Source: Desulfobulbaceae bacterium (GTDB lineage: Bacteria; Desulfobacterota; Desulfobulbia; Desulfobulbales; Desulfobulbaceae). From it: a stretch of DNA of 6,650 nt. This document shows positions 1 to 6,169 of the stretch, piece by piece. The stretch is from positions 1-6,650 of the forward strand of contig SKJK01000076.1 of NCBI GenBank assembly GCA_007121995.1, read 5' to 3'. The notes below the pieces were generated by a model. That model made no database searches. It was not told the DNA's origin and was given only the letters and a program-made list of their open reading frames with translations. Every line of letters begins with the position of its first letter. Positions within the stretch are counted from its first letter, which is position 1. The translations under genes were made by a program, and so were the position numbers.

Positions 1-973
1 AAGGAGTCAATACGGTGAATTCAGCCAGATCCAGTTCGATTTCCAGGAGAAAATCAATGAGCTTCTTGATGGAGTCCTCGGTGTGATTGTCCAGGCCAAG
101 CAGAATGGTACCCTCGACTCCGATACCATGATCATGGTAGCGCCTGATCCGCTCACGAATATAGTCGGAGGTATCGAACACCGCCTGATACACATACCAG
201 GCACCGGCCCGGGCGGCGAGATCAAGGATCTCGGGTTTGTCTTCAATGGGATGGGAACACCATTTTTTCTTAAGCGGAATCATTTCCCGGAACAAGGTCC
301 TTTCCCAGGCCGTGTCCTGGGCCAGCGAGTTGTCAACGATGAACAGGCGGTTGTTGTCAATGGCCGCCATCTCGGCAATAGCTCGCTCAATGGGCCGGGG
401 ACGAAACTCCTGCCCGCCCAGATAGGCCACTGCACAGGGATAACAATGGAACCGGCAGCCCCTGGAGGCGTGGACCAGGTCAACCATCCGCACCCCTTTG
501 TGAGAGTACAGCCGGCGGTTGAGAATATCACGGCGGGCCGTGCCCACCAGGGCGATATCCGGCCGCTGGTCGAGAAAATTGTAGCAGGGCTGCAATCGAC
601 CCTGGCGGAAATCCGCCAGAACCTGTTCCATCCGTCCTTCAGCCTCACCGAGAAACACCGCATCGGCATGGGCCATGGTCTCCTCGGCATGGAGCATGGT
701 GGCAATGCCGCCGAAAATCACCGGCACCCCCCGCTGCCGGTAGAGATCAGCTATTTCCCAGCCTCGTTTTACCTGGACGGTGAGCATCATGGAAATACCG
801 ACAAAATCCACCGGATCGTCGAAGTCAATAGCCTCCACGTTTTCATCGACAAAATCAACGATCACATCCTGGGGCAGGGTGGCGGCAAAGACCACCGGCC
901 CGTGGGGCGGCAGATGGAACTCGGTCTGGCGGGCCAGTTTCGGCCAACGTGGATAAATCAGTTTAAATTTCAT
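1..973 (-). CDS. B12-binding/radical SAM enzyme (C-terminus cut by window edge)
   Basis: Probable cobalamin-dependent radical SAM enzyme acting on the lipid chain made by this cluster; the reaction is unknown. I translated 324 codons from the ATG at 973; the frame stays open to the left edge. Residues 1-125 form a B12-binding-like Rossmann region, with VGIS at 58-61, VIFGG at 85-89 and FLGEAEG at 107-113. The radical SAM domain starts near 160 and has RGCRFHCYPC, giving the cluster-binding Cys173, Cys177 and Cys180 in CxxxCxxC spacing. LLGLDNHTED at 291-300 is the late beta-strand/loop typical of this superfamily. I see no DxHxxG base-off cobalamin motif, so cobalamin may bind base-off/His-off or not at all. 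The start overlaps the stop of the upstream lipoprotein gene by four bases (ATGA), which supports this start although no Shine-Dalgarno is visible. Family members are usually over 400 residues, so perhaps a quarter is missing. Superfamily is secure; substrate is inference. Confidence 0.9.
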   Translation of the reverse strand, partial: MKFKLIYPRWPKLARQTEFHLPPHGPVVFAATLPQDVIVDFVDENVEAIDFDDPVDFVGISMMLTVQVKRGWEIADLYRQRGVPVIFGGIATMLHAEETMAHADAVFLGEAEGRMEQVLADFRQGRLQPCYNFLDQRPDIALVGTARRDILNRRLYSHKGVRMVDLVHASRGCRFHCYPCAVAYLGGQEFRPRPIERAIAEMAAIDNNRLFIVDNSLAQDTAWERTLFREMIPLKKKWCSHPIEDKPEILDLAARAGAWYVYQAVFDTSDYIRERIRRYHDHGIGVEGTILLGLDNHTEDSIKKLIDFLLEIELDLAEFTVLTP

Positions 974-1659
974 GGGTTGGCAACAAGGGGTTGAGCAATG
1001 GGCTCGGCACTAACCAACTCCATGGAGAGGGTATAGCCGTTTGTGCCCAAGGCGGTCAAGGTCAGGGATCCGGCCAGGGCGGTCCCGGCCGCTGAGGTGC
1101 AGGCCTGGGTCGTAATAATCCGAGTGGCAACAGTGTCGGCATCATAGGTGATGATCCGCCAGCAACCATCGTCCTCAGGGAGAACGTCGGTGACTGTGCC
1201 TTCATCGGTGAACCGGCACACCGGCTCGCCGGTGGTGGTTGTTCCGTACTGCAGCGTCCCTGCTGGTCTGCGGAAAAGAGTACGCACGTCTTCCATCAGG
1301 CCAACAGCAAATTCCGGGTTGTCAAAAGGAGGCAGAGCCCGACTGACCTCCAGGGCCGTCTTGCCGCGCGATCGGGCCTCAAACAGGGTCAGACCTTCCA
1401 TGGTCATCAGGGCACAGCGGATTTCATCGTCCCCAAGGACCAGCACGCCCAGGGCGTGTCCCCGCATTCCCCCGGCCATGCGGAAGTCAATGGCATGGAC
1501 CAGTTGCCATTGCCCCTCGGGAAAGGCCTGCAGGCAGGACACGGGCAACCCTTCGGCAGCAGAGATCTCGATCACCTGAGGCAGTTGTTGACGGTGCATA
1601 CCGGCGCAGGAGCTCAGCAACACGGCGGTGAGCAGACAAAGGCACAGGCAGGTCTTCAT
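970..1659 (-). CDS. Envelope lipoprotein of aryl-polyene-type cluster, possibly DUF3261-like
   Basis: A 229-residue predicted lipoprotein. The N-terminus is a short lipoprotein signal (MKT then a hydrophobic stretch with Cys at 4, 6 and 8) ending in the lipobox LSSC, so Cys18 should be lipidated. The residue after it is Ala, not Asp, which favours sorting to the outer membrane. The mature part is mostly beta-like, with a central segment DFRMAGGMRGHALGVLVLGD (59-78) and a block at 110-131 containing PPFDNPEF and FRRP. Five further cysteines (42, 82, 148, 166, 187) could form disulfides. Aryl polyene and flexirubin clusters typically hold a DUF3261 lipoprotein beside a LolA-like gene, and this gene occupies exactly that place, but the sequence match to DUF3261 is only suggestive. 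It overlaps LolA upstream and the radical SAM gene downstream by four bases each. Likely role: acceptor or partner in delivering the lipid product to the outer membrane (inference). Confidence 0.8.
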   Translation of the reverse strand: MKTCLCLCLLTAVLLSSCAGMHRQQLPQVIEISAAEGLPVSCLQAFPEGQWQLVHAIDFRMAGGMRGHALGVLVLGDDEIRCALMTMEGLTLFEARSRGKTALEVSRALPPFDNPEFAVGLMEDVRTLFRRPAGTLQYGTTTTGEPVCRFTDEGTVTDVLPEDDGCWRIITYDADTVATRIITTQACTSAAGTALAGSLTLTALGTNGYTLSMELVSAEPIAQPLVANP

Positions 1660-2246
1660 GGGATAGTAAAAGTCTGGTCCGGGATGCTGGCGTTGAGAAT
1701 TTCGTTGGAGAACGTCAGGCGGGTGTAGCTGTCAACGTCTTCGACAATAATAACCCTTTTGAGCATGCCCACCTCCTGCTCAAGGTGTAGCTCGATGTGG
1801 TTGATGATCCCCCGCAACCCGGCCTCCCGGGGGGTCAGCTGCACAGTGTGGGCATCAACCTGGGTCACCTTGAACAGGGGGTTGTCGGTGAATCGGCCAT
1901 CCAACCAGGAACCGATTTCCTCAAGAATAACCCGCATGGCATCGATCCCCGTCCCATGATCCCGTTGCAGTTGCCCGTCCCTGTCGACCAGTTTGGTTAT
2001 GGCACCTTTGTGCATGAGCAGAACAGAGCGGACAGGATCCAGGTACTCCCAGCGTAATGAACCGGGAGCCTGAAACACGAACCGACCATGGGAGATCAGC
2101 GGGCGGGCGAGGATGGGCAGATGCTTTTCCTGGGTAAAATCAGCCTGTACCGAGTCAAGGCGGACAGGTTGCTCGGACGGGGCACCCCAGGCCGAGACGA
2201 CTCCCGCCAGGCAGAACAGGCAACAGAACAGCAATCGGTGCATCAT
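1656..2246 (-). CDS. LolA-like periplasmic outer-membrane lipid/lipoprotein carrier
   Basis: A 196-residue LolA-family protein. Residues 1-21 look like a Sec signal peptide (MMHRLLF, then a Cys-rich hydrophobic core) with likely cleavage near AWG|A. The mature part starts with the LolA hallmark [19 protein letters not shown] (32-50), then [15 protein letters not shown] (54-68), in which Arg65 falls in the LRWEY motif of the family. The C-terminus holds the strands [20 protein letters not shown] and the end FTIP. Canonical LolA shuttles lipoproteins from LolCDE to LolB; LolA paralogues in aryl polyene clusters are thought to carry the polyene lipid. The ATG at 2246 overlaps the FabG stop by four bases (ATGATG, so the second Met at 2243 is equally possible); this is preferred over an upstream extension because the signal peptide starts here. 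The frame itself is open further upstream to 2306 inside fabG, but that extension reads as shadow sequence. Family assignment is strong; cargo is inferred. Confidence 0.9.
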   Translation of the reverse strand: MMHRLLFCCLFCLAGVVSAWGAPSEQPVRLDSVQADFTQEKHLPILARPLISHGRFVFQAPGSLRWEYLDPVRSVLLMHKGAITKLVDRDGQLQRDHGTGIDAMRVILEEIGSWLDGRFTDNPLFKVTQVDAHTVQLTPREAGLRGIINHIELHLEQEVGMLKRVIIVEDVDSYTRLTFSNEILNASIPDQTFTIP

Positions 2247-2980
2247 AACATGCCGCCGTTGACCGAAATAACCTGGCCGGTGACATAGGAAGCGGCATCG
2301 GAACAAAGAAAGGCCACCACACTGGCCACTTCCTCCGGCCGGCCGATACGGGCCATGGGGATCAGATTTTTGATATGCTCCCTGGGCGCCTTGGCGATCA
2401 TATCGGTTTCAATCAGTCCCGGCGCCACCACGTTGACCCGGATACCGAGTCGAGCCACCTCGGCGGCCACTGTCCGACTGGCGGCATTGAGACCGGCCTT
2501 GGCAGCGGCATAATTTGCCTGACCCCTGTTGGCCACCAGAGAGGCTGCCGAGGAGATAGAGACGATGGCGCCCCGCCGTTTGCGCACCATCAGTTCGAGG
2601 ACCGGGCGGGTGACGTTGTAAAATCCATCCAGACTGGTGTTGAGCACTTTGTGCCAGTTTTCCGGTGGCATCATCATGAACAGGCCATCGGCAATGGTGC
2701 CGGCATTGTTAACCAGGATGTCAATGTGGCCCAGCCGGTCACCAATTTCCAGCACCGCCTGTTCCACGCCTTCGGTGGAGCAGACATCGAACTGACAGAT
2801 TTCACCGCTGCCGCCGGCCGCCACCACTTGGGCCAGAGTATCTTCCGCACCCTTCCTGTTGCGCAGATAGTTGACGATGATATACCGCTCCGCTCCGGCC
2901 AGAGCCGCACAGATAGCCGTACCGATTCCACCGCTGCCGCCGGTGACCAGAACAACCTGTTGCCTTGATTTCGTTGTCAT
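2243..2980 (-). CDS. fabG: 3-oxoacyl-ACP reductase (FabG/ApeQ-type SDR)
   Basis: NADPH-dependent ketoreductase that would reduce the beta-keto group after each condensation. It is 245 residues, the normal FabG length. Visible SDR motifs are TGGSGGIG at 13-20 (cofactor loop), NNAG at 91-94, Asn114, Ser144, and YAAAK with Tyr157 and Lys161, which make a complete Asn-Ser-Tyr-Lys tetrad. [14 protein letters not shown] at 181-194 is the usual FabG C-terminal segment. The ending [14 protein letters not shown] resembles the form seen in aryl polyene cluster reductases (ApeQ), where a VISVNGGM ending is common; this favours a dedicated pathway enzyme over housekeeping FabG. The ATG start at 2980 has an AAGGAG sequence 12 bases upstream (minus strand, 2998-2993), which is a long spacing. 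It is separated by 72 bases from the dehydratase and overlaps the LolA gene by four bases. Confidence 0.96.
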   Translation of the reverse strand: MTTKSRQQVVLVTGGSGGIGTAICAALAGAERYIIVNYLRNRKGAEDTLAQVVAAGGSGEICQFDVCSTEGVEQAVLEIGDRLGHIDILVNNAGTIADGLFMMMPPENWHKVLNTSLDGFYNVTRPVLELMVRKRRGAIVSISSAASLVANRGQANYAAAKAGLNAASRTVAAEVARLGIRVNVVAPGLIETDMIAKAPREHIKNLIPMARIGRPEEVASVVAFLCSDAASYVTGQVISVNGGML

Positions 2981-3009
2981 GTCCGTGGTGTTCTCCTTGT
3001 GTATGCATC

Positions 3010-3043
3010 GCCGGGAAAGCCTTGTGGCGGTATGGTACCCGGC
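3010..3043 (-). other. Stem-loop in the dehydratase-fabG spacer
   Basis: Perfect 6-bp arms GCCGGG (3010-3015) and CCCGGC (3038-3043) close a 22-base loop that itself contains a small GCC/GGC hairpin (3019-3021 with 3026-3028). There is no following U-tract in the direction of transcription, so it does not look like a terminator. It sits just upstream of the fabG ribosome-binding site and could tune mRNA stability or relative expression across the only non-overlapping junction of this operon. Function is speculative. Confidence 0.3.
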
Positions 3044-3052
3044 ACTCTTCCC

Positions 3053-3487
3053 TCATGCCTGGTAAAGCTGCAGGATCACCTCGGCGATCAGCTGCTCGCC
3101 AAGATGGAGCTGACTGCTGCTTTCCCGAAATTTATCAAAAACCAGAGTATTGTCCGCTCGGGTGTGGATGAGAGCCCCCACCGGCAGATGATCAACAAAA
3201 AACTCAGCTCGCTTGATCCCCACCAGCCAGCCGGTCCGATCGGAATCAGGTCCATGGGTCCGGATTCGTTGCCAGCCGTTACAGACCCCGGCGGTCTGCG
3301 CTGCCAGCTCAATACAGATAAGAGGCGGCACCCTGTGCCCTGCCGCCATGGGCCAGGTGGCAGCAACCCGGCTCAGGGTCACCGCGTGCTCGGCATCAAC
3401 CTCGAGTATTTCGCCGACCAGCAGGATGGGGGGCCGATGCGGCAGCAGTTCTTCAAGGGTGAAAGGAAAGATCTCCGACGTTTTCAT
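3053..3487 (-). CDS. ApeP/FabZ-like 3-hydroxyacyl-ACP dehydratase (hotdog fold)
   Basis: A 144-residue hotdog-fold protein expected to dehydrate 3-hydroxyacyl-ACP. LPHRPPILLVGEIL (15-28) matches the FabZ/ApeP N-terminal motif LPHRxPxLLVD. The helix motif CIELAAQTAG (58-67) corresponds to the catalytic Glu helix EAxAQ of FabZ, giving Glu60. The FabZ GHFPxxPxxPGV loop is shortened to GHRVPP (50-55), with His51 only nine residues before Glu60 instead of about fourteen. That shortened VP..IE..AQ form is what I recall for ApeP-type aryl polyene dehydratases. GWLVGIKRAEFF (86-97) is the conserved GxLxGxxxxxF strand. The ATG at 3487 is chosen because the motif order starts directly after it; a TTG four codons upstream at 3499 is possible. 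No clear Shine-Dalgarno is seen. It is the first gene of the minus operon. In aryl polyene systems ApeP pairs with a second dehydratase, ApeI, which is not in this window. Confidence 0.88.
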   Translation of the reverse strand: MKTSEIFPFTLEELLPHRPPILLVGEILEVDAEHAVTLSRVAATWPMAAGHRVPPLICIELAAQTAGVCNGWQRIRTHGPDSDRTGWLVGIKRAEFFVDHLPVGALIHTRADNTLVFDKFRESSSQLHLGEQLIAEVILQLYQA

Positions 3488-3547
3488 GGCTGCTAACAAG
3501 GAAACAGTGGGCTTGACGATGTGCGTACCAGTGCCTTAATGTAGAAC

Positions 3548-3574
3548 ATTGTGGCACCCAGCCTAGTCTGTCAA
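3548..3574 (-). promoter_or_regulatory. Candidate promoter for the minus-strand operon
   Basis: On the minus strand a perfect -35 box TTGACA (3574-3569) is followed after 15 bases by CACAAT (3553-3548), a four-of-six -10 match. The spacing is short of the 17-base optimum and other -10 choices are poorer, so the exact -10 is uncertain. It would start transcription about 50 bases upstream of the dehydratase ATG. Confidence 0.45.
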
Positions 3575-3616
3575 TCCGGTGATCCAGGTTTTCTTTTTTA
3601 TCCCCGCGCTGGTGCC

Positions 3617-3647
3617 TTGATGACAAATAAAGAAAAAGGACTATACT
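3617..3647 (+). promoter_or_regulatory. Candidate promoter for the ACP/KS/radical SAM operon
   Basis: TTGATG (3617-3622) and TATACT (3642-3647) match sigma-70 boxes at four and five of six positions, with a long 19-base spacer. Transcription would begin near 3654, inside a run of nine T (3652-3660), leaving a leader of roughly 90 bases before the ACP ATG. The -10 lies inside a palindrome listed separately. Confidence 0.5.
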
Positions 3648-3660
3648 AGTCTTTTTTTTT
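3631..3660. promoter_or_regulatory. Palindrome with flanking A- and T-tracts over the plus-strand -10
   Basis: GACTA-TAC-TAGTC (3639-3651) is a perfect inverted repeat with a 3-base centre. An A-rich flank on the left (3633-3637) and T9 on the right (3652-3660) extend the symmetry to about 13-14 paired positions when G-T pairs are allowed. It looks superficially like a terminator, but there is no plus-strand gene upstream to end, and it coincides with the best -10 box. It is more likely an operator or a promoter-linked structure. The function is inferred from position only. Confidence 0.4.
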
Positions 3661-3746
3661 ATCCTTGCATTCTTTTTCCGTAAAGGGGACGGCAACCTTC
3701 CGGAGACCTTCCCTTTTTGTCTCTGGCTCGAACAAACACAAGCACG

Positions 3747-4013
3747 ATGCAGACACTTATAGAAGAACTGAAAGGTAAACTGATTGCCTTGTTGAATCTC
3801 ACCGATGTCACAGTGGAGAACTTCGACGAAAATGCGCAACTGGTGGGCGGGGAACTGGGGATCGATTCCATTGATGTCCTGGAAATGGTGGTTATGATCG
3901 AAAAGGACTATGGTGTGGTGATCAACAGTCAGGAGATGGGTGAAAAGGTTTTTGCCTCGCTGACCTCGCTGGCCCGTTATATCCACGAACAGACCGCCGG
4001 AGACGCGGCTTGA
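3747..4013 (+). CDS. Acyl carrier protein (aryl polyene-type)
   Basis: An 88-residue acyl carrier protein that carries the growing chain on phosphopantetheine. LGIDSIDVLEMV (37-48) is the attachment motif, with Ser41 the modified residue; helix I is LIEELKGKLIALLNL near the start and helix III/IV lies in FASLTSLARYI near the end. The LVGGELGIDSID context and the YGVVI strand resemble ACPs of aryl polyene clusters (ApeE/ApeF) more than housekeeping AcpP, which usually reads GADSLD. The ATG at 3747 gives a normal ACP N-terminus but has no visible Shine-Dalgarno. A TTG at 3717 in the same frame would add ten residues and has GGAG at 3702-3705, 11 bases upstream, so the start is not certain. The stop overlaps the TTG start of the ketosynthase (TTGA), so carrier and condensing enzyme are translationally coupled. 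First gene of the plus operon. Confidence 0.93.
   Translation: MQTLIEELKGKLIALLNLTDVTVENFDENAQLVGGELGIDSIDVLEMVVMIEKDYGVVINSQEMGEKVFASLTSLARYIHEQTAGDAA
3999..4002 (+). promoter_or_regulatory. Ribosome binding site deciding the TTG start of the ketosynthase
   Basis: GGAG lies seven bases before the TTG at 4010, inside the 3' end of the ACP gene. This is the best-spaced Shine-Dalgarno in the window and supports the TTG start, which yields the typical ketosynthase N-terminus TETVFIAAAGIVSPLGNG. Confidence 0.6.
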
Positions 4014-6169
4014 CCGAAACCGTCTTCATCGCCGCTGCCGGCATTGTCAGTCCTCTGGGCAACGGTCTGGATGCCACCGCAACGGCACTGCAGGAAAACA
4101 GGACCGCCATTGCCCCCCTGACGCTCTTTCCCCTCCTGCAGGGCACCCCTCTTCCCGTTGGTCAGGTGCCCGACCTGGAGGATGGCCCCCTGCCCCGCAC
4201 CCACCGTCTGGCTCGCCAGGCGGCACGGATGGTCATGGCCGAGGCGGGAACGCCACCACCTGAGATGGTTCTTCTCGGTTCCACCACCGGCGGTATCCTG
4301 ACCACGGAAGACCTGTTGCGTGCAAAGAGCTGCGACCAGGCGGCCTACCGCCACCATGGCCTGGCCAGCGTGGCCGATGATATTGCCGACTTTTGTGGCT
4401 GCCGGGGACCGGCATGCACCGTCTCCACCGCCTGCTCCTCAGGTGCCGTGGCCATCGCTCTGGCCCTGAACCTGCTCCGCTCAGGTCAAGCGACCCGCAT
4501 TCTCGCCGGCGGGGTCGATGCGCTCAGCCGTCTCACCTACTTCGGATTCCACTCGCTGCAACTGGTGGACCGCAATGGCTGCCGACCCCTGGATGTCGAC
4601 CGTCAAGGTCTGGCCGTTGGCGAAGGGGCGGCCCTGCTGCTGCTGACCACGACTCGACCCGACAACCCGCTGGGGGTCCTCCTCGGGGCCGGGCTTTCCT
4701 GTGACGCCCACCACCCCACAGCCCCCCATCCGGAAGGGAGAGGCGCGCACCAGGCCATGCAGAGCGCGCTGCGCGACGCCGGCCTCGAACCAGCAGCCAT
4801 CGATTATATCAACCTCCACGGCACCGGAACCCGGGACAACGACCTGGCCGAGGCCAGGGCTATCTGCAAACTTTTCCCCAACCCACCACCCCTTTCCTCC
4901 ATCAAGGGGGCCACCGGGCACAGCCTGGCCGCAGCCGGAGCCATCGAGGCGGTGGTGGCGGCGCTGGCCGTTTCCCGTCACCTGGTCCCTGCCAATACCG
5001 GCGGTCGTCAACCGGATCCGGACCTCGGTCTCCTTCCGGAAAGAACTCCCGGGCACCGCCCTGTTGCCACCGTCCTTTCCAACTCCTTCGGGTTCGGCGG
5101 TAATAACGGCTGTCTGGTGGTGGGTCAGGCAGATACTCCTGCTGTTGCGACCAGAAAAAAACTCGATGATGTCCTTGCCATCCATGGTAGCGCCTGTCTC
5201 ACCGGAGCGGGTTTGCAGGAGGCCACGCTCACGGCTCTGCAGGCCGGCACAGTGGTGGCCGGCATGCTGCCGGCCCGACAACTCGAAGAAGCCCTGCCCG
5301 CACGACAGATCCGCCGGGTCAAGCGACTTGCCCGCCTCGCCCTGCTGCTGGCCCAGGAAGCGGACCAAGCGACCGGAAACGGAGTATCACCATCAGCGGT
5401 GTTCATGGGCACCGGCTGGGGGGCGCTTTCCGAGACCTATGATTTTCTCACCCGCCTGACCGAGTCCAACGAACAGTTCCCCAGTCCCACAGACTTTGTC
5501 GGCTCAGTGCATAACAGTCCGGCCGGCCAGGTGGCACTTCACAGCAGGGCCACCGGTGCCAATGTCACCACCAGCGGTGGCGACCACTCCTTTGAACAAG
5601 CCTTGCTGGCTGCCCTCGCCCTGCTGGGAGAGGATGAAACCGCCCTGCTGCTGGGTGCTGACGAGGGTCATGCACCACTCTCCTGTCTCCTGGATCCGTC
5701 CATTTCCGATGGACAACCTCTGGCGGATGGCGGCGGCGCGCTCCAGGTCAGCAGAAACCGCCACCAGGCCCGTTGCCTGGTCCGGCTGCCTTTTTACGGC
5801 CGAGGCAACGACAAGGATCTGCCCGAACGGCTGATCGATGCCCTTGGCGGGGTCACATTCGTTACCACTAAGTATGCCGCGGTCCTGGCCGGTATTCCCG
5901 CCGGGTCGTATCAACAGGGCATGGCGCAACTGGAGAATTTTTTTCACCGCATCGGCCAACGCCTGCCGCTGTGGCCTTACCGCGCCTGCATCGGTGAGTT
6001 TGCCTCGGCCTCGGCGGTGGCCGCGGCCATGGCTGCCACCTTTGTGGAGGCCGGAACTGTGCCTGGAGCCCTGCTGGGTGGCGCGGACCTGCACCTGGAT
6101 CGCGAGGCAAAGCTGCTTGTCCTCGGCACAGGGAAGGCGCTGACCGCCATGGAATTTTTTCGGCCATGA
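4010..6169 (+). CDS. Fused ketosynthase-chain-length-factor (beta-ketoacyl-ACP synthase, 719 aa)
   Basis: A two-part condensing enzyme. Residues 1-372 are a complete FabF-type ketosynthase: active-site Cys142 in VSTACSSGA, His270 in NLHGTGT, Lys299 and His304 in IKGATGHS, and GFGGNN at 361-366. Residues 386-719 are a second ketosynthase-like unit without catalytic residues. Its start (388 onward, VLAIHGSACLTGAGLQ) mirrors residues 5-20, FMGTGWGAL (465-473) mirrors LLGSTTGGI, and SVHNSPAG (499-506) with the following TTSGGDHSFEQALLAA matches the Ketoacyl-synt_2 type (PF13723, ApeC-like chain length factor). By my alignment Cys142 corresponds to Gly523 and His304 to Ala667. In aryl polyene and actinobacterial type II PKS systems KS and CLF are separate heterodimer subunits; here they are one chain. 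Reaction: decarboxylative condensation on ACP, with the second half probably setting chain length. TTG start; TTGA overlap with ACP and ATGA overlap with the next gene. Confidence 0.93.
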   Translation: MTETVFIAAAGIVSPLGNGLDATATALQENRTAIAPLTLFPLLQGTPLPVGQVPDLEDGPLPRTHRLARQAARMVMAEAGTPPPEMVLLGSTTGGILTTEDLLRAKSCDQAAYRHHGLASVADDIADFCGCRGPACTVSTACSSGAVAIALALNLLRSGQATRILAGGVDALSRLTYFGFHSLQLVDRNGCRPLDVDRQGLAVGEGAALLLLTTTRPDNPLGVLLGAGLSCDAHHPTAPHPEGRGAHQAMQSALRDAGLEPAAIDYINLHGTGTRDNDLAEARAICKLFPNPPPLSSIKGATGHSLAAAGAIEAVVAALAVSRHLVPANTGGRQPDPDLGLLPERTPGHRPVATVLSNSFGFGGNNGCLVVGQADTPAVATRKKLDDVLAIHGSACLTGAGLQEATLTALQAGTVVAGMLPARQLEEALPARQIRRVKRLARLALLLAQEADQATGNGVSPSAVFMGTGWGALSETYDFLTRLTESNEQFPSPTDFVGSVHNSPAGQVALHSRATGANVTTSGGDHSFEQALLAALALLGEDETALLLGADEGHAPLSCLLDPSISDGQPLADGGGALQVSRNRHQARCLVRLPFYGRGNDKDLPERLIDALGGVTFVTTKYAAVLAGIPAGSYQQGMAQLENFFHRIGQRLPLWPYRACIGEFASASAVAAAMAATFVEAGTVPGALLGGADLHLDREAKLLVLGTGKALTAMEFFRP

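Noticed and set aside
83..994. 303-codon plus-strand open frame
   Set aside because: Antisense to the radical SAM gene, no recognisable family, and the opposite strand has a clear B12/radical SAM protein with the CxxxCxxC motif.
2244..2306. 20-residue N-terminal extension of the LolA-like protein
   Set aside because: The extension is inside fabG coding sequence, and the signal peptide begins at the ATG at 2246.
2802..3056. 84-codon minus-strand frame starting in an ATGA overlap with the dehydratase stop
   Set aside because: Tempting because of the overlap, but most of it lies out of frame within fabG and the product has no family features.
3631..3660. Intrinsic terminator reading of the hairpin and T-tract
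   Set aside because: The stem core has only two G-C pairs per arm, no plus-strand gene precedes it, and it coincides with the best -10 box.
4481..5368. 295-codon minus-strand open frame
   Set aside because: Antisense to the catalytic ketosynthase; Gly/Gln-rich low-information product without motifs, a GC-rich shadow frame.
4010..6169. Modular type I PKS or PUFA synthase
   Set aside because: No acyltransferase, ACP or reductase domains in the chain; ACP, KR and DH are separate small proteins, as in type II systems.
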